Assembly (NCBI GenBank): GCA_021795795.1 | Contig: JAJYPA010000145.1 | Span: forward strand, 1 to 15,754 | Length of the DNA: 15,754 nucleotides | Source of the DNA: Pseudomonadota bacterium | Lineage (GTDB): Bacteria; Pseudomonadota; Gammaproteobacteria; Halothiobacillales; Halothiobacillaceae | Direction of reading: 5' to 3' | Part shown: positions 8,901-14,700 of the stretch, in pieces | How the letters are laid out: the number at the start of each line of letters is the position of its first letter | Numbering within the stretch: the stretch's first letter is position 1 | Program-made: the position numbers and the translations under genes | The notes under the pieces: generated by a model | What the model was told of the DNA's origin: nothing | The model's input: the letters and a program-made list of their open reading frames with translations, nothing else | Databases searched by the model: none

Positions 8901-9696
8901 CGTCGGAGTCCACTAGGAAATCGAACAGGCCGTCCGCGCTTTGCGGCCAACTCACTGCCGCAATATTTGTCGTAGTCGAAACGAAAAAATACCAGCGACG
9001 CTGTTCCATTGCGCCTGTCGGCAGTAACGCAACCCCAAAACGCCCATCGCAAATCCGGGGCATTGCCCCGAGTTCTTGGGTGGGCTCAATAAACGGGTGG
9101 CCGAGCATGTTGCTGTAGCCCAGCACGTCCGTATCGTTCGCTGGCGTATCCTTTTTTTCGCTCACGCGAAAGCGGGTTTCCCAAATCCGATCCAGTTGAT
9201 ACCGCGTCGGAACTTTCGCGTCTGCGTCTCTCCGAGCTTGGTTGTTGGCACCCTGAGGGTCCGCGACCTGCATCAGGACAAAGCGATCGAGGTAAACCGT
9301 ACCGATGAGCGACGGACGAAAAACATAGATGTAGCGTTCGTCGCTCAGCGCAACGAATGGCCTGTCTGCCGGTTGAAATGCCTTGCCTGATTCCAGCGCA
9401 GATGCAGGAAGCGTGATCAAGCCAGCCCCCAGTTGACGCAGTCCGACGGGAATACTTTCCACGCCATCGCCCACAATCATCGTCAGGTCGAGTTCGTACC
9501 AACCTGAATACTCCACGTTCCCATCCGTCGAGTCAGGATTGCTGTGGCGAACATTGTAATACAGCTTTGTGGTCGGCATTCCACTTTGCCGCGCGAGCAG
9601 AACCACGTCACTGTTAAAAGAAACAGCAACCGGATCTGTCAATGGAACGCCATTGGCGGTCGCGGATGGCCACCTACCATGATTTAATGTTTGCAT
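2956..9696 (-). CDS. giant LamG-domain protein, possibly membrane-active
   Basis: This 2246-aa protein has no signal peptide and no transmembrane helix. Residues 1-830 are beta-rich and unrecognised. LamG/concanavalin-A-like units follow: about 837-930, 930-1085 (FTLELWLKA near 943; SLAEVRYWEICRA), 1190-1400 (TVEAWI near 1216) and 1480-1555 (FNEVRLWQQVRTPQQI; GYWNFD near 1536). Residues 1660-1880 contain GYIEGPPPVPSENL and a long alternating Ser/Thr-hydrophobic segment from about 1698 that resembles amphipathic beta-hairpins. A charged helix lies near 1890-1925. The C-terminus has ANTYVWTAAGG (Trp1955), a Gly/aromatic beta stretch, YRFNTFYLPP and WRVLHRVTYVNR (Trp2117). From memory, these C-terminal motifs recall large uncharacterised LamG proteins of actinomycetes and fungi. 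ATG 9696 has GGGAG 7 nt upstream. It lies 25 bp after the LpxD-like gene and 47 bp before the adhesin. Sugar binding is plausible; membrane insertion is inference. Confidence 0.8.
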   Translation of the reverse strand: MQTLNHGRWPSATANGVPLTDPVAVSFNSDVVLLARQSGMPTTKLYYNVRHSNPDSTDGNVEYSGWYELDLTMIVGDGVESIPVGLRQLGAGLITLPASALESGKAFQPADRPFVALSDERYIYVFRPSLIGTVYLDRFVLMQVADPQGANNQARRDADAKVPTRYQLDRIWETRFRVSEKKDTPANDTDVLGYSNMLGHPFIEPTQELGAMPRICDGRFGVALLPTGAMEQRRWYFFVSTTTNIAAVSWPQSADGLFDFLVDSDVSSPASKFEFSPRYDDGTTPLVSEGGFAVRVYAEQDQAENGTKLRRAMRLMVTLPVSAGSIGLMRALAVFDFSILPSGHLPVPPSPLKIPLIDGTLEKNNKFTPPAPLPTQFPIPENVVHVVGNATIYAYLLGGIQPEAAPFVMDGGDGLVHCYYAGMDSGPPPYPFLVAQYSPEVQRPIAKLQWTAGDQKGLVELTAQRPGTTLNGLKVSVKDSTSPSAPADLCDMTIDYGSSVSGIGNEVWTGLPRDLSAFMDILNGNASGELTSRGVQEGSQRYFDYAGVRPQVRLPLSAGMEKGWLTLVSTRLDLPLKEVSVSAGSAEGKINVVLKFSQGEPQGAQHHVVTQTWNDAPATAEGLRGVLRGDAASFEYQPVAADPWVFAISAAGGRSTMLFYSALQANVSKPSLTISAGSTSDKVNVRLITGEADQEWKDLNRNISKLAQDLLAIPAFTAVFPVISASDNTTLPNIPVAVDLQTVSTPVDLRVLTLLVGSVPPGVAARVETGTVSAEVIQGHRQEEPLTAKVLVNRLVALVAVAPQMPNNGLAALVGNQSNCAGKATGNGAWVKAKPLYALDLKGSTAMTVPTDLPFKDGLAPSKAFTLEAWLRPELSPSAKGMARLLSFNGKNANQTPSGLVVPSIFVSVYAQPALQFESLKSSTTSSYGYVQPSKWFAPDQAFTLELWLKAKGKGALLQMLDPNNPSQPAMEITLDATLNPVLIFNNGKDPVSTQASVSVPDNVWTHLGVTGQCIDTQNGFWQVSLYINGQFTSIKDKKLKIKWEKTGPNGFCVGGWGSSIDPSAAASLAEVRYWEICRARTDIEDSLYFTLVGTEPGLIGYWRLDDTPPVAPNTPWLLANSAKATAVDNLDGKIKSSKDQEVLRDADGTFLALAAGIGGASPKKANTFLRSTHWNHIAVSYRAGTAVRLNATKRNFVNCGHDSTLNITNAYTVEAWILVDDSTQPLPQTILGKWGEEASQQSFWFGLSADGKLNLKTQFQYSDGDSKQLRLVDAKVVGKSLRDGLPHYVAATVRTDTKMVTSNPNDPRTMVVATVTLYVDDQEPLAVSFDIPKKTQDSKVMTATVQTTKTDLLVGAAKVSPNGVIADTAPEAHMFLTGMVTGVVLWSHAAKGTDIAAFHAGGFKQPREGALAAWWFGEQAGMDAVDSIGGLVAKLSANDLWAVYNRLSEMLFYANGRPIQGARNLTPDDACMQKGYLGGQQQFTLGGYQNLNALEDTLLVQFNEVRLWQQVRTPQQIASMSYVRLVGDEVGLSGYWNFDCESLDDLSPSGNDGVMWGKKVASFVLSAAPVSNEGPAVRNVYGGQVTEFQQRVSGTPAAIEFSEVSREPTSSLLTTRKNGQAPKLVGSIERAYYYTSSSVVLTPGFYAGALRLVYFGQIQTDATLLGYIEGPPPVPSENLTRPYYGSSTGYFGYFNASSVTFNTTETTTIAFNSSFSYSNTLNHSTTGGVLLKLDFSSNAIVFFNKAASNELKIGVKESGSFSNQSLAVENASASWALAVTDSLALRGNWERPNTLLNPQVGRRFLPDNVGYALVSSLTADVYLTFNAATGASVGRTVVPNPYIPPDSNIITFRINPHYVKNGTLDGMVGLYTDPDYLQQGAVPGSYFKPIEAYRLKKQIARKALDEEKYYAQMDTYKRALGSIKNLDDQETYRLVDRSSSQSVARKGIANTYVWTAAGGMHAEQEQFTDQFTTTFTGGYSVQNQFGPLLDFKGAYGEGAMVGGFFTLDWLAGFKIDITSTKARTKVNTFGLNVAVVGEPALLGWNHLTQTYSDKPVPGKVASYRFNTFYLPPDAVNSSVLMKGDGLQPAVVDVEWLLGNEPDAVTLRSANTANPAWRVLHRVTYVNRISPGADNTPSQTLPPPVAHIIDLDNNEVLVSLILAVLEGKDPTARNLGAAVMKVMNPPGSAGNYPVSRLVEVVPWWEAFLNTTRGAEVKEDNYQLLHGLQRDVLKYVLAGFNDGTLHS

Positions 9697-9721
9697 TTTT
9701 TAACTCCCGGCAGATAAAAAA

Positions 9722-10729
9722 TCAGAAAGCACCACCTGTGCTGACTGTAGCGTTTTGACGATGATATCTGCGCAGTGCATCGGTCCGTGAACGCGCTGGA
9801 TTTCCCCACACCCGCGCGCCGACGGCGACATCTTTTGTGACGCCACTCGTTGCCAGTATCATTGCGTCGGCACCAATATGAATGTCGACATCCACCGCCA
9901 CCCTGGCCATCAGGGCTGCCCCATGGCCAATGCGGACACCAGACGCCAGCCCGCTCTGGCCAATGATCAATACACCACGCTCTATTTGGCAGTCATGGGC
10001 TATATAGACTTGACCACCGATGAGGACATCGGACTCAAGAACCGTCTCCCGCCGTGCACCGCATTCAATGACTGAATTGGCGCCCACCGCGACCCGCTCG
10101 CCCAAACGTACCCGTGTCTTTCCGGGTTTTCTCGTCCAAACGCCGTTGGCGGCCTCAAATTGCTGCGGTTCGGCACCGATCACGCTTCCGCTTCCAATGT
10201 CGCACATCGCCCCGATAACCGAGTCTCTGCCGATCACTGCGCGCGAACGAACAATGGACCCGGCGCCGACGGTGGCGCCTTGCTCGACGACGACTCCTGG
10301 ATAGAGCGCTGCGTGCGCCTCGATCCGCGCACCCGCCTGTACCACACATCCCGGCGCAAGCATTGCCGAAGCATGAACCGCAGCATCAGCCGAAATACAG
10401 ACGCCAACGGACTCGGTTCCGGCCAAATCGTCATGGGCAGCAAGAATTCGATAGGCAACATGAAAATGTAGCCGAGGCTCGGCGCAGGCCAATCCATTTA
10501 ACGCCCAAATAGATTTACCTTGCTGAAACAACTGCGGCGATGCTAACGCGGCCGCGCCAGACTTCACACATGCCTCGAGCTGTCCCAAGGATTCCACAAA
10601 GACGATGTCGCCCGACTTTCCGCCTATGGCTTCCCCAGGACGCATAACGAGATAAGCACTATTGCCAATAGTAACCGCCCCGAACAGCACGGCCAATTCG
10701 TCTAGCCTGACTCCCCTCTGCGCAAGCAC
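9722..10729 (-). CDS. LpxD-like hexapeptide N-acyltransferase (paralogue)
   Basis: The family transfers a 3-hydroxyacyl chain from acyl-ACP to the amine of UDP-3-O-acylglucosamine in lipid A synthesis. This 335-aa protein has the LpxD layout: an N-terminal nucleotide-binding domain (RLDELAVLFGA, residues 8-18), a left-handed beta-helix of I/V-G-x-x hexapeptides at about 108-300, and a C-terminal VWGNPARSRTDALRR helix. The catalytic His of LpxD aligns with His245 in QVYIAHDCQIE. The second conserved His (in AGHLEI) aligns with Asp282 (VDVDIHI), so donor handling may differ. The start is GTG 10729; the same frame is closed by TAA at 10745-10747, and GTG gives a full-length LpxD N-terminus. No Shine-Dalgarno precedes it, so translation is probably coupled to the 133-aa gene 15 bp upstream. 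No lpxA or fabZ is nearby, so it is unlikely to be the housekeeping enzyme. The substrate is unknown. Confidence 0.85.
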   Translation of the reverse strand: MLAQRGVRLDELAVLFGAVTIGNSAYLVMRPGEAIGGKSGDIVFVESLGQLEACVKSGAAALASPQLFQQGKSIWALNGLACAEPRLHFHVAYRILAAHDDLAGTESVGVCISADAAVHASAMLAPGCVVQAGARIEAHAALYPGVVVEQGATVGAGSIVRSRAVIGRDSVIGAMCDIGSGSVIGAEPQQFEAANGVWTRKPGKTRVRLGERVAVGANSVIECGARRETVLESDVLIGGQVYIAHDCQIERGVLIIGQSGLASGVRIGHGAALMARVAVDVDIHIGADAMILATSGVTKDVAVGARVWGNPARSRTDALRRYHRQNATVSTGGAF

Positions 10730-10744
10730 TGTAATGACAGATGC

Positions 10745-11146
10745 TTAGAGGGTTTCTATATCGAATGTCCAGCTTACGCTTTTGCCGGCTCCGCCATTCG
10801 ATCCTTCGATATCGACCTTGTTTTTGGTGACGTGGTACCGGTTGGCATTCGGGCCTCCAAAGCCGCAAAAGTAGGTGCTGCTGTCAGCTGGGCCGTAAGG
10901 GTAAGCTGTCCAATACCTTATATTGACCGTCGTGCCGTCATCCAAACTGTAAACCACCTTGCCCCCACATCCCAAAAGTGAGCCTGATGTGCTTGACCCA
11001 GTGAACGTGCCGCTTGAACGATTCTCAACTTTGCTAGTCGGAGTTCCGTCGATAAAGCCGGTTGTAGCATCTGCATCCGAAAACGTCATCGGGCTATTGC
11101 TATAGTTGTTGAACGTAACGTTACATCGATCCCAGTAAACAGCCAT
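10745..11146 (-). CDS. small beta-rich protein, possibly aegerolysin-like
   Basis: This 133-aa protein lacks a signal peptide and is predicted by eye to be all-beta. It opens with MAVYWDRCNVTFNNYSNSP, a strand pattern like the aegerolysin opening (aromatic, alternating hydrophobic, Asn, Ser/Pro). In the middle it has SLLGCGGKVVYSLDDG followed by YWTAYPYG (residues 78-85), which recalls the YWDCPWG segment of aegerolysins. It ends in a Gly-rich turn and a final strand (GGAGKSVSWTFDIETL). Length fits that family of about 130-140 aa. Similarity is weak and partly from memory, so another small beta-sandwich family is possible. Cys8, Cys60 and Cys94 are present. ATG 11146 has AAGG about 8 nt upstream. 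Aegerolysins bind membrane lipids and often act with a larger pore-forming partner, which would suit the giant protein downstream. Confidence 0.7.
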   Translation of the reverse strand: MAVYWDRCNVTFNNYSNSPMTFSDADATTGFIDGTPTSKVENRSSGTFTGSSTSGSLLGCGGKVVYSLDDGTTVNIRYWTAYPYGPADSSTYFCGFGGPNANRYHVTKNKVDIEGSNGGAGKSVSWTFDIETL

Positions 11147-11189
11147 TTTGATTACCTTTTCAAATAATTAGAGGAACTTTCCACTTTAC

Positions 11190-11462
11190 TCAGCGTCTAA
11201 CGATGATCAGAATTTCGTCGTATAGACGCCCCACAAAATACCCTGGCGTAGCTTCGGCGGGCACCTGATGCATTTGCAGAGTGAGAATCTCCTTCGACGG
11301 GTCATGAGTCAGCCATCCCGACAAATTCGGGCCGCTCACGTCACACCCATCTGCGGTCGCGGCGACATCAAGCCCCAGGATGCCCAGGTGTTCTGTCAAT
11401 TGTTTAAAGTCCGCATCAGGCACCCCGGAAATTTGGATAGTATTAAACATAGCGTCAACCAT
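11190..11462 (-). CDS. 90-aa protein of unknown function, first gene of the operon
   Basis: I do not recognise this 90-aa protein. It starts with an amphipathic beta strand (FNTIQISGV), then a helix (DADFKQLTEHLGILGL), strands with DGCDVSGPNLSGWLTHD, and a last strand LYDEILIIVRR, which suggests a small alpha/beta fold. There is no signal peptide or membrane helix. The start at ATG 11462 is well supported: a full AGGAGG lies 7 nt upstream, one of the best ribosome sites in the window, so strong expression is likely. Met5 is a less likely start. The next gene follows after 43 bp without a terminator. It could be a chaperone or a subunit for the 133-aa protein, but nothing in the sequence shows this. 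Confidence 0.75.
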   Translation of the reverse strand: MVDAMFNTIQISGVPDADFKQLTEHLGILGLDVAATADGCDVSGPNLSGWLTHDPSKEILTLQMHQVPAEATPGYFVGRLYDEILIIVRR

Positions 11463-11481
11463 AGTAATGCCTCCTAATCGA

Positions 11482-11508
11482 TTTATACATGGTTCCTCGT
11501 CATTTCAA
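11482..11508 (-). promoter_or_regulatory. possible hybrid promoter at the IS/target junction
   Basis: On the minus strand TTGAAA (11508-11503) lies inside the ISL3 terminal repeat, and TATAAA (11487-11482) lies in the flanking DNA, 15 bp away. Spacing is two bases short of ideal, but both hexamers are good. Transcription would start just before the AGGAGG of the 90-aa gene, leaving a very short leader. No other promoter is evident before the operon. Confidence 0.35.
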
Positions 11509-11513
11509 GTGGG
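11491..11513. repeat. ISL3-type terminal inverted repeat (single end)
   Basis: The sequence starting GGTTCCTCGTCATTTCAAGT at 11491 has the layout I associate with ISL3-family ends (GGYTCYT, then ATTT, then AG-GG). It directly abuts the transposase stop codon at 11505-11507, as expected for the 3' end of such an element. The partner end is not found in the window. The 8 bp outside it (11483-11490, ttatacat) would be one copy of the target duplication. Confidence 0.55.
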
Positions 11514-11651
11514 TAACCTGAGATCCAGCTTACCCAAGATGAGGTAAGCCATGTTGATAAAGTTTTTGTGCGTGCGATAGCCCCGGGCTTTGGCCTTGGC
11601 GGATTGGATGAGGCTATTGAAGCCTTCCAGAATCCCGTTGGTGATTGACAA
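11505..11651 (-). pseudogene. C-terminal remnant of an ISL3-family transposase
   Basis: Read on the minus strand, 48 codons (LSITNGILEGFNSLIQSAKA, then KARGYRTHKNF, INMAYLILGKL) match the conserved end of ISL3-family DDE transposases, where ITNG-EG-NS-IQ-AKA-ARGYR is typical. The frame ends at TGA 11505-11507 beside the terminal repeat. Upstream it is cut off: the frame closes at TAG 11658-11660 and the preceding DNA is unrelated. All of the catalytic domain except this tail is gone, so the remnant is inactive. It separates the divergent regulator from the operon. Confidence 0.85.
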
Positions 11652-11665
11652 TTTCTCCTACTCAC

Positions 11666-11698
11666 CAACGATTTAAAGCTTACACCATACAATCGTTG
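11666..11698. promoter_or_regulatory. inverted repeat upstream of the regulator, candidate operator
   Basis: The 8-bp arms CAACGATT (11666-11673) and AATCGTTG (11691-11698) are perfect complements around a 17-bp spacer. TCGTT recurs at 11693 and 11703, 10 bp apart, and TCGT-TC-ACGA forms a further small palindrome at 11703-11712. The layout suits a dimeric or SARP-type regulator, perhaps the divergent one itself. It may instead be a chance hairpin. Confidence 0.3.
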
Positions 11699-11725
11699 CG
11701 TGTCGTTCACGAAACATGCTAATAT
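11696..11725 (+). promoter_or_regulatory. weak promoter candidate for the regulator gene
   Basis: TTGCGT (11696-11701) and TAATAT (11720-11725) lie 18 bp apart, with TATAAA overlapping at 11723-11728. The match is moderate and the region is A+T-rich, so other -10 choices (TATGAT 11732-11737) exist. The -35 overlaps the right arm of the inverted repeat, which would allow repression or autoregulation. Confidence 0.25.
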
Positions 11726-11760
11726 AAACAATATGATACAAATATGACAGGGATATGCCA

Positions 11761-14700
11761 ATGCCGCCACGAGTCACCCCCTCACTACAAATAGCTGCGC
11801 TGGGCCCTCTGACAATCCGCTTTGCAGGGAAAGCGTTGCCGACCAGCAGACATGCGGTTAGGCGTCTACTCGTCTATGTCGCAATCCACTCAGTGCGTCA
11901 CTCTCGTAGCGATCTGGCCCACCGCATCTTTCCTGGACAGCCGGGCGAGAGCGCCAGATCGAAACTCAGACAAACGCTGTTTCATCTGTCTTCTGTTTGG
12001 TCGCGCCATGGTTCCCCCTTGGAAGTCACACGCGAATGGGTCGATGTACGAGAAAATTTTCCAATAGTCAGCGACTATGAAAAATTCATGCAGGGAGGTT
12101 ATCAGTCAGTTACAGACTGCATGCACCGTGTAGCGCTTTATCGGGGACCTTTTCTGGCGGATGAATTCGATGACGTTCAGAATGTGTGGAATCAGTGGGT
12201 CGTTGATGAGCGCAAAGTTATTGACAAACGATTGGGAGCTACATACCAGGCATTGATTGAACATGAGGTAGCACGGAAAGATTATGAACATGCCCAGCAA
12301 TTGGCATCAGACTGGCTCCAAAAACAGCCAGTCTGTGATGCGGCATGCCTTGCGAGCATGAAATTGCTTGCTCAGGGTGGCTGGAGTAATGATGCTTTGC
12401 GCCTTTTCTCAGAATTTCAGGAGAGATGCGTCGCCCAACTTGGCATAAAGCCTCAGAAATCCTTGCAGAACTTTCGAGATGCGTTAGATCTTACCGTAAT
12501 CCCCGCTGCAACACAGATGCAGAACAACAAAACTCTGGACCATGCAGTAGATACCACTCGATGGAAATTCGTAACCGTTTTGGCAATTGCTATGGATGTG
12601 AATTCGGACCAAATCAGTGAGCTATTGATTGAACAGCACCTAATTCAATATCTCGACTTGGCCCAACAGGTAGCTCAAGCCTGCGGAGGTAGTCTATCTA
12701 TAGCGGAAGCAGGTGCTATAGAATTGCTTTTTGGCTGGGACACCCCTCTGGAAAACGGACCTCATCGCGCACTACAGGCGGCTTTTGAACTTCGGCGTCT
12801 CATACCACGGGACTCTGCGCCCCGCATGGGCATTCATTATGGGCGCGTCATGGACAGACCGGATAACGCACCTATTGGAACTCTTCATCGCGTTGTGCAG
12901 GCGGTTGCAAATGCCAATACGCAAAAGTCAGGCGTAACACTGTCACAACCTGCCCTTGAATTGCTGTCGTATGGCTCGTCGACCCTTCTTGATGTGATTC
13001 CATTGACCCCTGCACCAAGTATTGACATGGATACATCCCTCTTTTTGCTGAAGTCATATCCGGCTTCTTTTGAAAGAGAATTTGAAATTTCATTTATTGG
13101 AAGAGATGTAGAGTGCCTGACAATTCAACAAGCGGCTCAAGATGTCTTAACCAGCAGACGGGGACAAATCATTTGGGTCATCGGGCAAGCGGGGATCGGA
13201 AAAACGCGATTACTAAAAAATGTCGCAGACAATCTACCACCAGGTATGCGCGTAGTACAGTATACATGCGCACCGATCTATCAACATAGTATCCTGCATC
13301 CAATCGCAGTGCTTATTCATGAAACTCTCAAACTACATGATATGGATTTGGATTCATCCAAATCGACTATTAAGAAATTGCTAACAGATATTGGCGAAGA
13401 TGATCCTTTGTTGTACTCCATCTGGATTGTCTGGTTAGGCCTGGAGACGGACAAAGCTACAACCCAACTTGTGCATAATTACAAAGCACTGCTTTATGAG
13501 AGTGTTCTGCAGGTTTTAACCAGTCAACTTTTTCCACAAGATCGAGCTTTGCTTGTGGAGGATATTCATTGGGCAGACTCAGCCAGCCTCGAATGGTTCA
13601 GGGATTATTTACAGAAATTACATGAACGCCCTGTTCTTCTCATCGTAAGCACGCGGCAACCTATGCCGGATTTACAAAAAATAGCTACCCATGAAACGAC
13701 ATTGCACATGGAACCTTGGGATGCCGATATGGCACGTCGCTTCATCCGAAGCATCCCATACTGGACAGTCAATGCACAGGTCGAGGATGCCATCATCGCA
13801 CAAGGATGTGGCATTCCTTTTTATCTCGATAGTTTGGCGCGACATACACTGGTGAATGAACAGATAACGACTTTACCTGGCGATATACAGAGTGTTTTAG
13901 AATACCGTATCGCCAAGGCGAGGTTTGCCTTGGATATGGTACAGCTCGCCGCGGTGATGGGTGATCATGTGACGCTGCCCGTCCTTCAGAGTCTGCTCAG
14001 CAATCGTAACCCAGACACTTTAGTGCCAGATGCGGAACATCTGGTAAAACAAGGGTTTTGGGTCTCTACCGAGACAGGTTGGTCCTATCGGCATGATCTG
14101 TTACGTGAAGCAGTCTACGTAGGAATCCCACAGGGCTCATGCAAACAGCTGCACAGAGATGCCGCGCTTTGGTTAGAAAAGAACGGTTACAGTGACCCCT
14201 CTGTGCTGGCCTACCATTTTGAACGAGGTGATGAACCCCATGCTGCAGCTCGGTATCACCTCATCGCAGGGTGCAGGGCCTTACAATTGAATCTCTATGA
14301 TGAGGTCGCCGTGCATTACCTACGCGCAACCGATCTGTTGGTTGATTGTCCAGATGATCTGTACACAATACAAGCCCAAGCGGGACTCTTTCTAATTTTG
14401 CGAATGCAGCAAGGACAATCCTATGCAACCATGCACGCTCTGGAGACGCTTGAGCAGTCCTGCTTGTCTCAAAACCATAAAGGATGGCATTACCTGGCCG
14501 CTCAGTATGGTCGCTGGATGACCGAAAGCACTACCCATGGCGCTTTGGCAGGCTTGCGCCAAGCCGAACTCATGGACGGCACGACCTACGATCCAGAAAT
14601 AGACCCGCAACTATCGAAAAGTCTCTGCCACTATGTATTAGGATGGAGCCATTTATGGTTAGGAAAGCACCTGGATCAAGCAAGGCATCACCTTCAATCA

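Noticed and set aside
2956..9696. Tc-toxin (TcA/TcB) identity for the giant protein
   Set aside because: No RHS repeats, SpvB-like region or TcA-type motifs are visible, and no TcB/TcC partner gene is present.
9722..10729. Housekeeping lpxD of the lipid A pathway
   Set aside because: The gene lies in a toxin/adhesin-like operon without lpxA, fabZ or bamA, and the second active-site His appears replaced.
11483..11770. A 95-codon minus-strand ORF with a hydrophobic N-terminus between operon and regulator
   Set aside because: It reads the ISL3 transposase remnant in the wrong frame; the neighbouring frame gives the recognisable transposase tail.
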